From Caryophanales bacterium (GTDB lineage Bacteria > Bacillota_I > Bacilli_A > RFN20 > CAG-826), in the NCBI GenBank assembly GCA_028723545.1, contig JAQYER010000036.1:1-62020 (forward strand): a DNA stretch of 62,020 nt. Direction: 5' to 3'. The notes under the pieces were generated by a model. It worked only from the letters and a program-made list of their open reading frames with translations, was not told the DNA's origin and searched no databases. Below, piece after piece: positions 1 to 7,946 of the stretch (position 1 is its first letter; every line of letters starts with the position of its first letter). A program made the position numbers and the translations under genes.

Positions 1-636
1 CATGAGACGGGCGATATTATCTAATTCAAATTTAACATCTGTATTTAGTAAAGTCTCATATCCTTCTCTTCCACCCCAGAAGACATAGCCTTTACCACCT
101 AGTTTAACAGTAATATCTAATGCCTTCTTAATTTGAGCGGCCGCGAAAGCATAAACATTAACACTATTAGTGGAACCCGCTCCATTCATAAATCTTGGAT
201 TGGAGAACATATTCGCAGTACCCCATAAACATTTGATACCAGTTTCTTTCATCTTCACTAAGATATAATCACTAATTTCATCTAATCTTTGATTAGTGAT
301 GTTGATATCATCACTTTCTGGCACTAAATCGACATCATGGAAGCAGAAATATTCAATGCCAAGTTTAGACATGAATTCAAAGCCAAAATCGACTTTCGCT
401 TTCGCGTGTTCCATAGTAGCAGGAACCTCACCAAAAGACTTATCAATGGTGTTTCTTCCAAACATATCCACTCCATTTGCCCCAAGTGTATGCCACCAAC
501 TCATCGCAAACGGAAGATGTTCTTTCATCTTCTTACCTAAAATAATCTTCTCTGGATCATAAAACTTAAAAGATAAAGGGTTTTTAGAATCTTTTCCTTC
601 GAATTTTACTTTCTTAAAATCTTTTAACTGCTCCAT
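1..636 (-). CDS. xylA: Xylose isomerase, N-terminal 212 residues (C-terminus outside window)
   Basis: Cytoplasmic isomerase converting D-xylose to D-xylulose. No stop occurs from the ATG at 636 down to base 1, so this is the N-terminal half of a family usually about 440 residues long. Recognisable blocks are WWHTLGANGVDMFG (about residues 47-60), FCFHDVD with the catalytic base His100 and Asp103, KCLWGTANMFSNPRFMNGAG and GGKGYVFWGGREGYE. The start is fixed by an AGGAGG site 5-10 bases upstream. It is separated from rlmD by 630 bp of decayed sequence, so it has its own promoter. The family call is secure; the substrate could also include glucose in vitro, as is usual for this family. Confidence 0.95.
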   Translation of the reverse strand, partial: MEQLKDFKKVKFEGKDSKNPLSFKFYDPEKIILGKKMKEHLPFAMSWWHTLGANGVDMFGRNTIDKSFGEVPATMEHAKAKVDFGFEFMSKLGIEYFCFHDVDLVPESDDINITNQRLDEISDYILVKMKETGIKCLWGTANMFSNPRFMNGAGSTNSVNVYAFAAAQIKKALDITVKLGGKGYVFWGGREGYETLLNTDVKFELDNIARLM

Positions 637-654
637 GTTTTATACCTCCTATAA

Positions 655-724
655 ACATTTACAATTATTCTTGTCACATTCAATTATTCTCAATTATATA
701 TTTATAAACCACATTTACAATTAT
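655..724. repeat. Direct repeat ACATTTACAATTAT (two copies) in xylA leader and promoter
   Basis: Identical 14-bp copies lie at 655-668, just upstream of the xylA ribosome site, and at 711-724, over the predicted -35 region. The 56-bp spacing and position suggest a regulator binding pair for xylA, but no regulator gene is adjacent in the window and the repeats are AT-rich, so a role is inference. Confidence 0.4.
693..720 (-). promoter_or_regulatory. Predicted xylA promoter
   Basis: On the minus strand a TTGTAA hexamer (715-720) is followed after 16 bp by TATAAT (693-698), about 57 bases before the xylA start codon. The -35 box overlaps the second copy of the 14-bp direct repeat. Prediction from sequence only. 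Confidence 0.5.
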
Positions 725-737
725 GTTTGATTATTCT

Positions 738-854
738 TTATTTGGATGGACTCCATTCTAAAACAATTCTTTTTTTGCTTTTATAATTATTGGCTTTACT
801 GCCATTTGTTCCAAGCATCACAATCACAACATCAGGATTAAAAGATAGGCTTTT
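738..854 (-). pseudogene. SGNH/GDSL hydrolase C-terminal remnant
   Basis: A 38-codon minus-strand stretch begins just after an in-frame TAG and contains KSLSFNPDVVIVMLGTN, the block around the conserved Asn of SGNH/GDSL esterases (usually PDVVIIMLGTNDSK). It ends with a TAA at 738-740. The normal Asp after GTN is replaced by Gly, and the rest of a roughly 200-residue enzyme is absent. It is a decayed fragment and is not expected to work. Sequence from 858 to 942 shows no further recognisable homology. Confidence 0.6.
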
Positions 855-942
855 CTATATAGATTCTGAATTGTAAACGGTTTCTTGTCAGACATATTTT
901 AATGCTATTCCATACTGTGTTCTTTTTAAAGAAAAACAAACC

Positions 943-1047
943 AAAAAGACATGCTACCACTTACAACACTAGATATAGGTTATTTCTTGGCATACTTACT
1001 TAATAGAATTTCTATTAAGTAAAGTGGTATTCATTTGTCATGTCTTT
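943..1047. repeat. Nested inverted repeats, MITE-like or remnant of an insertion
   Basis: Three nested complementary pairs are visible: an outer pair AAAGACATG (945-953) with CATGTCTTT (1039-1047), a middle pair ACCACTT (956-962) with AAGTGGT (1022-1028), and an inner perfect 11-bp pair ACTTAATAGAA (998-1008) with TTCTATTAAGT (1010-1020) separated by one base. There is no coding content inside. The 105-bp size and terminal symmetry resemble a miniature element or a degraded insertion end, but I see no clear target duplication. It lies between two gene scraps. Confidence 0.45.
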
Positions 1048-1085
1048 ATTCAAAAATATAGGTTTTTATTAAAAATAAATGGGTT

Positions 1086-1133
1086 TTACTTCTTTAAAAT
1101 CAAGCCAACGACAGTTTCAACGTGTGGGGTGTG
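1086..1133 (-). pseudogene. C-terminal scrap of a second rlmD/RumA-like gene
   Basis: On the minus strand the last 15 codons before a TAA read HTPHVETVVGLILKK, the hallmark C-terminus of RumA-family rRNA uracil methyltransferases (consensus DMFPHTxHVETV). The intact rlmD just upstream ends with the related MTHHVESVLLLTIK. A TGA directly precedes the His codon and upstream frames are broken. It is therefore a fragment of a second, diverged copy, not a readthrough of the intact gene. Confidence is moderate because only the last motif survives. Confidence 0.55.
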
Positions 1134-1221
1134 TCATCGTAAGCTCAAACATGCATTTAATAAATGATATAGAAGAACAATTGTATTGGTATCAATTGAT
1201 AAATAGTGCACCAAGTGATAA

Positions 1222-1264
1222 AAACTTCCGTTGGAATTTCAATAGTTTTAAGAAAATTCCAACG
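1222..1264 (-). terminator. Intrinsic terminator of rlmD
   Basis: Perfect 11-bp arms CGTTGGAATTT (1229-1239) and AAATTCCAACG (1254-1264) with a 14-base loop begin six bases after the rlmD stop. On the minus strand the stem is followed by GAAGTTTTTA, a short T-run. Confidence 0.7.
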
Positions 1265-1269
1265 AATAT

Positions 1270-2619
1270 TTATTTAATAGTCAATAATAAAACAGACTCA
1301 ACATGATGCGTCATCGGAAACATATCAACTGGTTGTATCTTATCAATATTATATTTAGAAGATAATAAGACTAAATCCCTCGCCAAAGTTTCACAATTAC
1401 ATGAAACATAAACAATCTTTTTAGGAGATAATGTTAATAAAGAATTTATAAATGATTCATCCAATCCTTTTCTTGGAGGATCGACAAATACAACATCAAC
1501 TTTTATTCCTAATTGATTAAATCTAAGCATATATTTGGATGCGTCATCGCATTCAAATTTAACATTATTAATATTATTTATTTTTGCGTTCCTAGTCGCA
1601 TCAATAATCGCGTCTTTAACAATTTCTATTCCATATACTTGTTTTGCTTTTTTTGCAGCAATTAATGATATTGTTCCAATTCCACAATAAGCATCGATAA
1701 CGATTTCATTTACAGTTAGATTTGCATATTCAATTGCCTTGCCATATAAAACATCAACTTGAATAGGATTAACTTGATAAAATGATTTTGAAGATATTTT
1801 AAAATTGACTCCTAAAATTGAGTCTTCAATATATCCTCTACCATATAATGTTCTTTCTTTTTGCCCTAATATCACATTAGTGTCTCTAGTATTTATATTT
1901 TGAATAACCGTTGTTATTTCTGGATGTTTTTCCACTATCGCTTTAACAAAATTATTTTTACCTTTAAATTCATCTAAAAAGGTCACTAAAGTGAGCATAA
2001 TTTGATCTTTATGTTTTGATGTTCTAATTAATATATGACGAATACATCCAGTATGTTTATCTTCATCATATGGTTCAATTTTAAATGAACGCATTAATGA
2101 TTTAATATCTTTAATAATCGGTCTAGATCTTTCGTCATCAATATAACAAACATCTGTCGCAATAATCTTATGAGTATTCGCTCGATAAAAACCAGAAATA
2201 ATATTTCCATGAATATCTTTTCCAAGAGGAACTTGGATTTTATTTCGATAATGATATGGATTATCCATACCTAAACAAGCTAATACATCAAAATCTTTAT
2301 TAAAATGTCTTCTAAATGCATCTTTTACTTTATTGGTCTTATATTCTAATTGAGCGTCATACGATAATTGTTGAAATTGACAACCACCACAAGAAGTACA
2401 AATACCACATAAAGGCTGAATGCGATTTTCTGATTTGGCTATTAATCTTCTAATCTTTCCAAATTTCGTTCCAGCACGTGTATATTCAACATAAACTTCT
2501 AATTCTTCATTTGGGAACGCACCATCAACAAAAACAATGCCTTGTTCTGTTTTAATAACGCCTTTTCCTTCAAATGATATATCAATGCATTTTCCAGTTA
2601 AAAATTCTTTCTTTTCCAT
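1270..2619 (-). CDS. rlmD: 23S rRNA (uracil-C5)-methyltransferase, RlmD/RumA family
   Basis: SAM-dependent enzyme making 5-methyluridine in 23S rRNA; in Gram-positives one member often modifies two sites (RlmCD). At 449 residues it has the usual length. An N-terminal TRAM domain (about 5-60) precedes four Cys at 71, 74, 77 and 80 that match the iron-sulfur ligands. The methyltransferase core carries DAYCGIGTISL for SAM binding, VDPPRKGLD, and SCNCETLARDL with the nucleophilic Cys, then the DMFPMTHHVES terminus. It lies 51 bp after the Region A operon. A TATAAT-like box sits just before the start and there is no clear ribosome site, so it may be weakly translated or leaderless-like. Confidence 0.93.
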   Translation of the reverse strand: MEKKEFLTGKCIDISFEGKGVIKTEQGIVFVDGAFPNEELEVYVEYTRAGTKFGKIRRLIAKSENRIQPLCGICTSCGGCQFQQLSYDAQLEYKTNKVKDAFRRHFNKDFDVLACLGMDNPYHYRNKIQVPLGKDIHGNIISGFYRANTHKIIATDVCYIDDERSRPIIKDIKSLMRSFKIEPYDEDKHTGCIRHILIRTSKHKDQIMLTLVTFLDEFKGKNNFVKAIVEKHPEITTVIQNINTRDTNVILGQKERTLYGRGYIEDSILGVNFKISSKSFYQVNPIQVDVLYGKAIEYANLTVNEIVIDAYCGIGTISLIAAKKAKQVYGIEIVKDAIIDATRNAKINNINNVKFECDDASKYMLRFNQLGIKVDVVFVDPPRKGLDESFINSLLTLSPKKIVYVSCNCETLARDLVLLSSKYNIDKIQPVDMFPMTHHVESVLLLTIK

Positions 2620-2670
2620 AACGAAAAATATTATATCAAAGATTCAATAAATAACGACTAAAAACGTCGA

Positions 2671-3888
2671 CTAATAATCAAGTTTAAACGCAGTTAAAAA
2701 TATACGATATGTTTTTAAATATGTCATCGCAGAAATCGAACCATATTGAGAAGAAGTAAACGCTACACCGATAATTCCTTCTCTATACATGTGTTGATAT
2801 TCATCAGTAACTAATCCAGTATTGTGATTTCTTGGATATGAAGATAATTCTGGGCCAATTGAATTAATATAATTCCATTGTTCAGTTCGATTATTATCAA
2901 AGAAAATATCAAACGGATTATCATAACTAGATGCATCAACATAATATACATCAATATGATCCGCTATAAAATTTGGATATTCGCCATCACTTCCATAACC
3001 TCCACGAGGTTTCGCCATAATAAATTTCTTATTTGATTCATCGTAGCAAAATTCAGCGTTGACTATTCTTTTTGTGCCATATAAATAGCCACCATCAGTG
3101 AATAATGTTGATTCCCTAATTAATTTATAGTCATTAATATTTGAGAAATCATATTCTCTAACATTCATAAATGAGCCAGTTGGACATCCAACTGTTGTAA
3201 ACAATAAAACTCTTCCTTTTTTATCAACACTCATTAAGCAAGCTTGTCCAGTTCCCCAGTTCTTATTCGTGCAATTAAAGTCTTTATAAGGCACAATCGG
3301 ATTAATTGGAGTAACTCCATCCAATTTGTAATCATTACATTTAATCCACGGTCCTTCAGGTGATTTTGAAACGGCGATACCTGTTTCATTTAAAGTGCAA
3401 TCCAAAGGAACACAACCAAGATACGCCATTAAATAATTATATTTTTCGTTATTATATTCAAATTCCCCTTTAATAACAGTTGGGTCGCATGTATGTGTTT
3501 GATCCCATGTGTCTTCACTAGGAGAAATAACTAATTGTTCTTTTGAATAATATAATTGATTGTTTTTAATTTCACCGCTTCGATAGCCGATATAATCAAC
3601 TACACTACCCCAGTCTTTATTTGTGCAATAATAAACATATTCTTTATTATTTTCAATGAAGATTGATGGGCAATAATTATAAAAATAATCTTCTCCATCA
3701 TCGCCGACAGTTTCTTCTTCACTATGTTTGAAAAGTAATTTTACTTCTCCTTCATTAGGTAAAAAATTATTCATAATATCCCCATATTCTCCTAAGTATA
3801 ACGAAGTAGATGGTGTTGTGGTTGTAGAAGTTGAATTACATCCACAAATAATTAATGGAAATAATAATATTAAAATATTTTTATTCAT
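2671..3888 (-). CDS. GH43-like five-bladed beta-propeller lipoprotein (paralogue 1)
   Basis: Surface lipoprotein of about 405 residues, last gene of the Region A operon. I place the start at 3888 (MNKNILILLFPLIICGCNS), which gives a lipobox and an ATGAATAA overlap with the kinase stop; an upstream in-frame start would lack a signal peptide. The body has propeller-type blocks: CPSIFIENNKEYVYYC, CDPTVIKG with MAYLGC, GIAVSKSPEGPWIKC, VDKKGRVLLFTTVG and RNHNTGLVTDEY. The SxSPxGPW block is typical of clan GH-F/GH-J enzymes. It is clearly paralogous to the protein at 5460-6746. Blade one has Cys where GH43 enzymes have the catalytic Asp, so it may bind rather than cut glycan. Substrate unknown. 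Confidence 0.75.
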   Translation of the reverse strand: MNKNILILLFPLIICGCNSTSTTTTPSTSLYLGEYGDIMNNFLPNEGEVKLLFKHSEEETVGDDGEDYFYNYCPSIFIENNKEYVYYCTNKDWGSVVDYIGYRSGEIKNNQLYYSKEQLVISPSEDTWDQTHTCDPTVIKGEFEYNNEKYNYLMAYLGCVPLDCTLNETGIAVSKSPEGPWIKCNDYKLDGVTPINPIVPYKDFNCTNKNWGTGQACLMSVDKKGRVLLFTTVGCPTGSFMNVREYDFSNINDYKLIRESTLFTDGGYLYGTKRIVNAEFCYDESNKKFIMAKPRGGYGSDGEYPNFIADHIDVYYVDASSYDNPFDIFFDNNRTEQWNYINSIGPELSSYPRNHNTGLVTDEYQHMYREGIIGVAFTSSQYGSISAMTYLKTYRIFLTAFKLDY

Positions 3889-4762
3889 ATACTTCTTCGC
3901 CATTTGGAATCGAAATAACACTACCTTTCCTTGAAACAGTAATAGAAGATGCTTTGCTTGCGATATCCATTGATTCTAATATTGAATAAGAAGCTGCTAA
4001 AGAAGAAACAAAATAACCAACATATGTATCTCCAGCCGCAACTGTGTCAATCGCTTCCACTTTATAACATGGAACTTCAAATCTCTCATTTTTATTTACA
4101 AATAACGATCCTTTGGTCCCTAATGTAACTAATACGTTTTTAATGCCTTTGTTAATTAAATACTCAATTCCTTTATTGATGTCGCTTGTATTCGAATATT
4201 TCATTAATTCGACTTCGTTTGGAATGAAATAAGTTATATATTTAAAATATTTTTCATCAAGTTCTCGATATGGTGCAGGATTATAGACGATGATTTTATT
4301 TAATTCGTGAGCTTTTTCAAAAATGAATTCGTTTGTAATTGACGGTATTTCGTTTTGCAAAACAATATAATCAGCATTTTTGATTAATTCAATATCAATA
4401 TCTTTAGGAAGCAATTCTCCATTCGCACCAGAAATAATGACAATTTCATTTTCTCCTTTGTCTGATACTGTAATTGTCGCGTTTCCTGTTTCAGTATTTT
4501 CTTTAATCAACAAATGAGAAATAACACCATAACTATTAAGAACTTCTTGAATTTGCTTTCCATCAATATCATTACCAACCGCACCGATCATATGACAATT
4601 GACTTTTTTTGATTTGGCAACCGCTACTGCTTGATTTTCCCCTTTTCCACCAGGTTGAATATAACGAGATTTGCCATAAATTGTTTCTCCTTGCAAAGGA
4701 AAATCATTAACATAGACCGTATAATCCATATTTAGTGAACCAATTATTAATACATTTTTCAT
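3881..4762 (-). CDS. Ribokinase-like PfkB sugar kinase
   Basis: Cytoplasmic carbohydrate kinase of 293 residues using ATP to phosphorylate a sugar, most likely a pentose. It has GGKGENQ (38-44) for the sugar, NPAP (161-164), PNEVEL (181-186), and DTVAAGD (239-245) with the catalytic base Asp245. Ribokinases carry DTxAAGD where fructokinases carry DTTGAGD, which favours ribokinase. Its ATG overlaps the DUF624 stop as ATGA, and its end overlaps the next lipoprotein, so translation is coupled. In the context of a nucleoside-hydrolase-like enzyme the expected substrate is ribose or a related pentose; this is inference. Confidence 0.85.
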   Translation of the reverse strand: MKNVLIIGSLNMDYTVYVNDFPLQGETIYGKSRYIQPGGKGENQAVAVAKSKKVNCHMIGAVGNDIDGKQIQEVLNSYGVISHLLIKENTETGNATITVSDKGENEIVIISGANGELLPKDIDIELIKNADYIVLQNEIPSITNEFIFEKAHELNKIIVYNPAPYRELDEKYFKYITYFIPNEVELMKYSNTSDINKGIEYLINKGIKNVLVTLGTKGSLFVNKNERFEVPCYKVEAIDTVAAGDTYVGYFVSSLAASYSILESMDIASKASSITVSRKGSVISIPNGEEVYE

Positions 4763-5460
4763 TTTTCTTCATCCTCCTTCACGACAGGTAAAAATAAATT
4801 TTCTGGTAATAATGATCTTTCACATTCTTCTCGAGCAATCGTTGTGAATGTTTTTTTATTAATTGCTTGAAGAATGTATATAAAAAACGTAAATGAAACA
4901 AACGGGATTAAAAAAGGAATCAAATATAAAACAATTACAAAACTAATAAAAATTACTAAATTAAGAAAAGTTAATAATTTCTTTCTTAATGTTATAACTG
5001 CCGCTTTTTTAATCATTACAAAGAAAGTATCGTCTTTATAATAATCATTAAACAACATTAGATTAAAATAGATAGATAAAAAGACAATGCTTATTGAAAC
5101 TAGAAACACTAATGCAAACCACCCAATCCAGTTATATGCAACGTGCTTAATATAATAAATATCAAAATAAAACAATGTTCCAACAATTAACATGATTGAA
5201 ATACACAATATTTCTAATCTCCATGAGAATGACCATTGGTTTTTTATTTCCATAAAAAATGTTTTATATACATTATCATCATTATCGGAAATGTAATTAT
5301 ATATGATTTTATGAAGCGATACTAAACTAGGAAAAAATAATACAAACAAAGATAATAATGAAACAACACAAAAAATAATATTCAACGCTATTAATTCAAA
5401 TATTCTTTTCGAATATTTATAAAACGGACTATTTAATTTTTGTTCAAATGTTTTTTTCAT
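4759..5460 (-). CDS. DUF624 (YesL-like) membrane protein
   Basis: A 233-residue integral membrane protein with about five hydrophobic segments (near 20-45, 85-105, 115-140, 165-195) and a charged C-terminal tail. Length and pattern match the DUF624/YesL family, whose members sit in polysaccharide operons beside Lpl-type ABC importers; their molecular job is not established. The start overlaps the preceding stop (TAATG) and the stop overlaps the kinase start, so it is strictly co-translated. An accessory role in importer function is inferred from context only. Confidence 0.75.
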   Translation of the reverse strand: MKKTFEQKLNSPFYKYSKRIFELIALNIIFCVVSLLSLFVLFFPSLVSLHKIIYNYISDNDDNVYKTFFMEIKNQWSFSWRLEILCISIMLIVGTLFYFDIYYIKHVAYNWIGWFALVFLVSISIVFLSIYFNLMLFNDYYKDDTFFVMIKKAAVITLRKKLLTFLNLVIFISFVIVLYLIPFLIPFVSFTFFIYILQAINKKTFTTIAREECERSLLPENLFLPVVKEDEEK

Positions 5461-6746
5461 TATTGATAATATTTGCTTGGGAAATTAAACGCTGTCGCGT
5501 AAATACGATATGTTGATAAATATGACCAATTGTTTCCAGTTTCTTCATCACTGCGAGTGAAGGCAACTCCTAAATTCTTTGAAGAATCAATATGTCCATA
5601 TTCATCAGTAATTAATCCAGTATTGTGATTTCGTAAAAAACCAGTTAATGATTTGTCTATGGTTCCAATTGATTTCCATGTTTTAGTTGTATTGTTTCCT
5701 GCAAATAACACATCACCAACATTCGTGCCTTCAGTATCATCAATATAATATACATCGATCGTGTCGGCAATGAAATTTGGATTCTTTCCGTCTGTACCAA
5801 ATCGTTGACGAGGTTTGGCCATAATTATTCGGCGATTCTCAACATCGTAACCAAAATCAGCATTATTTATTACATCTATTCCAGAAGATGTGCTTTTAAC
5901 ACCAGTGGAAGTAATCTTCATTCTTTCTCTTATTAATTGATAATTATCAATATCAGAAAAATCATATTCTCTTAAATTTGTAAATGTTCCGTTGGACGCT
6001 CCAACAGTGGTAAATAACAATACCCTTCCTTTATTATCAACAGATACTAAAGAAGGTTGACCAGTTCCCCATAATCCATCACAAGAGAATTCACTATATT
6101 TGACGATTGGATTGATTTTTGTTTCTCCATCAATTTGAAAATCACATTTAATCCAAGGCCCTTCAGGACTTTTTGAAACAGCAATACCAGTTTCATTTAA
6201 TGTGCAATCAGAAGGAACACATCCAAGATAGGCCATTAAATATGAATATTGCTCTCCATGGAATTTAAATTCACCTTTGATTACACTTGGATCGCAATCA
6301 TGTCTTGAATCCCATGATCCAATTTCCCCAGGAGATAAGACAAATTTTGTTTCGCTAGAATATTCTAATTTATTATTAGTTATTTGTCCTGTTCTATAAC
6401 CAATATAATCAGTCACGTATCCTTCATCTTTGTTGGTGCAATAATATACATGTTGAACATTATCTTCGATAAAAATTGATGGACAATAATTATAAAATAG
6501 ACTTTCACCTGCAACTCCATGATCAAATAATAATCTCACTTCACCAACTTCCGGAATCAAAGAAATTTCTTTCTGAGGTTCACTACTAGAAGTAGTTGAG
6601 GTTGTTAAAGTATCGGAGGTGGTTGGTGTTGTATCTAAAGATCCTGAAGTAGTATTTGATGAATTATCAGTCGTTGACGAAAAACTAATATCACAACTAG
6701 ATATCAATAACGCTAGTCCAACTAATCCAAAATATTTTTTATTCAC
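5460..6746 (-). CDS. GH43-like five-bladed beta-propeller lipoprotein (paralogue 2)
   Basis: Lipoprotein of 428 residues with signal and lipobox LISSC, a Ser/Thr-rich linker (about 20-57), then a propeller body close to the protein at 2671-3888: YCPSIFIEDN, CDPSVIKGEF, MAYLGC, GIAVSKSPEGPWIKC, GRVLLFTTVG, FLRNHNTGLITDEYGHI. The start codon is GTG at 6746, supported by GAGG about nine bases upstream and a short overlap with the previous gene. Cys again replaces Asp in the first-blade motif. Probably displayed on the cell surface for a glycan handled by the Region A importer; hydrolase versus binding protein is unresolved. Confidence 0.75.
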   Translation of the reverse strand: MNKKYFGLVGLALLISSCDISFSSTTDNSSNTTSGSLDTTPTTSDTLTTSTTSSSEPQKEISLIPEVGEVRLLFDHGVAGESLFYNYCPSIFIEDNVQHVYYCTNKDEGYVTDYIGYRTGQITNNKLEYSSETKFVLSPGEIGSWDSRHDCDPSVIKGEFKFHGEQYSYLMAYLGCVPSDCTLNETGIAVSKSPEGPWIKCDFQIDGETKINPIVKYSEFSCDGLWGTGQPSLVSVDNKGRVLLFTTVGASNGTFTNLREYDFSDIDNYQLIRERMKITSTGVKSTSSGIDVINNADFGYDVENRRIIMAKPRQRFGTDGKNPNFIADTIDVYYIDDTEGTNVGDVLFAGNNTTKTWKSIGTIDKSLTGFLRNHNTGLITDEYGHIDSSKNLGVAFTRSDEETGNNWSYLSTYRIYATAFNFPSKYYQ

Positions 6747-7932
6747 CTAAATTAACCTCAATTGAGCATAATGATGCAGTGTAATTTGAATCCATAACAC
6801 CTTCATTGAATGTAGAATATATTACTTCAATTGAAGTTGCATCACTAGAAATATATCCATATTCATTAGTGACAATTTCTGGAGAATATAATTCATCCCA
6901 TCCTAATGATTCATCATTATTCATATCCATTGTATCAAAGCCAGTGACTTTTTTAATAGAAGTCCATTTTGCTAATGTTGAAGATAAAATATCTGAGCTC
7001 GCAATAGCGATTTCAAAAGATGAAGCACATCCAGGAATATTTAATGAAGGCGCGCCATCATTAGCTAAAATAATATCATGATTTTCATTATCTTTAATTG
7101 CTAAACCAACATTAGATAATATACCATCATCACGGCCAATTAAACCTTCACTAGGAAGTTCAGCATATCCTTCTTCAATGATGATTTCGTTTAAATTTGA
7201 AAAATCACATTGTTTAACTCTTACACCTGAGATTTGAGTTTCCCCAAAAGCATATGTAAGCATAACTTTTCCTTGTTTATCGATTGAATTTAATACTGGA
7301 GAGCCATATCCGAATGAAGCTTCAAATATTTCAGGGTTTTCTAAAATAGGAGTATTGCCGACTCTAACCCATTCTCCAAAGATATTGTTTGATACAGCTA
7401 AACCAATATGATTATTGTAATTATCACCATATTCATTGCCTTGATACGCTAATAAATATGAATAACTTTCTTGTTGATAAGAGAATGTTCCTTTAACGAT
7501 ACTTGGTTGATAAATGTAATTATCCCAACTATTTTCACTTCCTCTAAAAACAATATGTTTTTCTCCATATTCCCATTCGCCATTATTAATAACGCCTTTT
7601 CTTGCAGCAAAAACTTGTTTTCCTTTGGCTTCTTCTTGAGAGACGTAAATAACATATCTTTCGCCATTTTCATCAAAGACCGATGCATCTTTTGTATTGA
7701 AGCCTAAAGATTCTTTAAATAACAAACCAGTGCCATTAATATCTTTTTGCTCACCTTGTTCATATATTGGTAAATCATCTCCACCAGTTGATGTGCCAGT
7801 AGATGGTGAAGTTGTGTTGGTATTTGTATCAGTGTTTGTGTTTGTGTCACTAGAATTAGTATTAGAAGAATTATTACAAGACACTAATAAGAATAAAGAC
7901 AAGAATAGACAAGATAAATGTATTTTTTTCAT
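6739..7932 (-). CDS. GH43-like beta-propeller lipoprotein (paralogue 3, diverged)
   Basis: A 397-residue lipoprotein (lipobox LLVSC, then an Asn/Thr/Ser-rich linker to about residue 50) and the most diverged of the three. It keeps KDASVFDENGERYVIYVS in blade one, where the Asp is present, but has YQPSIVKGTF in place of CDPSVIKG in blade two; LAYQG, HIGLAVSNNIFGEWVRVG and a SPEIVTNEYGYI block follow. The overall plan matches clan GH-F/J propellers. A strong AAGGAG site precedes the ATG. The three paralogues probably recognise or cut different linkages of one polymer, but no activity can be assigned from sequence. Confidence 0.7.
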   Translation of the reverse strand: MKKIHLSCLFLSLFLLVSCNNSSNTNSSDTNTNTDTNTNTTSPSTGTSTGGDDLPIYEQGEQKDINGTGLLFKESLGFNTKDASVFDENGERYVIYVSQEEAKGKQVFAARKGVINNGEWEYGEKHIVFRGSENSWDNYIYQPSIVKGTFSYQQESYSYLLAYQGNEYGDNYNNHIGLAVSNNIFGEWVRVGNTPILENPEIFEASFGYGSPVLNSIDKQGKVMLTYAFGETQISGVRVKQCDFSNLNEIIIEEGYAELPSEGLIGRDDGILSNVGLAIKDNENHDIILANDGAPSLNIPGCASSFEIAIASSDILSSTLAKWTSIKKVTGFDTMDMNNDESLGWDELYSPEIVTNEYGYISSDATSIEVIYSTFNEGVMDSNYTASLCSIEVNLGE

Positions 7933-7946
7933 AAACTTATTTCTCC

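Noticed and set aside
296..562. Open frames on the plus strand at 296-562 and 337-540
   Set aside because: They lie opposite xylose isomerase, whose minus-strand motifs are unmistakable, and show no family features or ribosome site.
943..1047. Nested inverted repeats as a CRISPR array or tRNA
   Set aside because: There are no regularly spaced direct repeats and no cloverleaf or CCA-like features.
1079..1306. A 75-codon plus-strand frame
   Set aside because: It runs over the rlmD terminator and into the rlmD 3' end; the minus-strand rlmD-like scrap explains the coding-like signal.
3889..3921. Upstream start for the propeller lipoprotein
   Set aside because: It would add MLFRFQMAKKY in front of a clear lipoprotein signal; the ATG at 3888 has coupling to the kinase stop.
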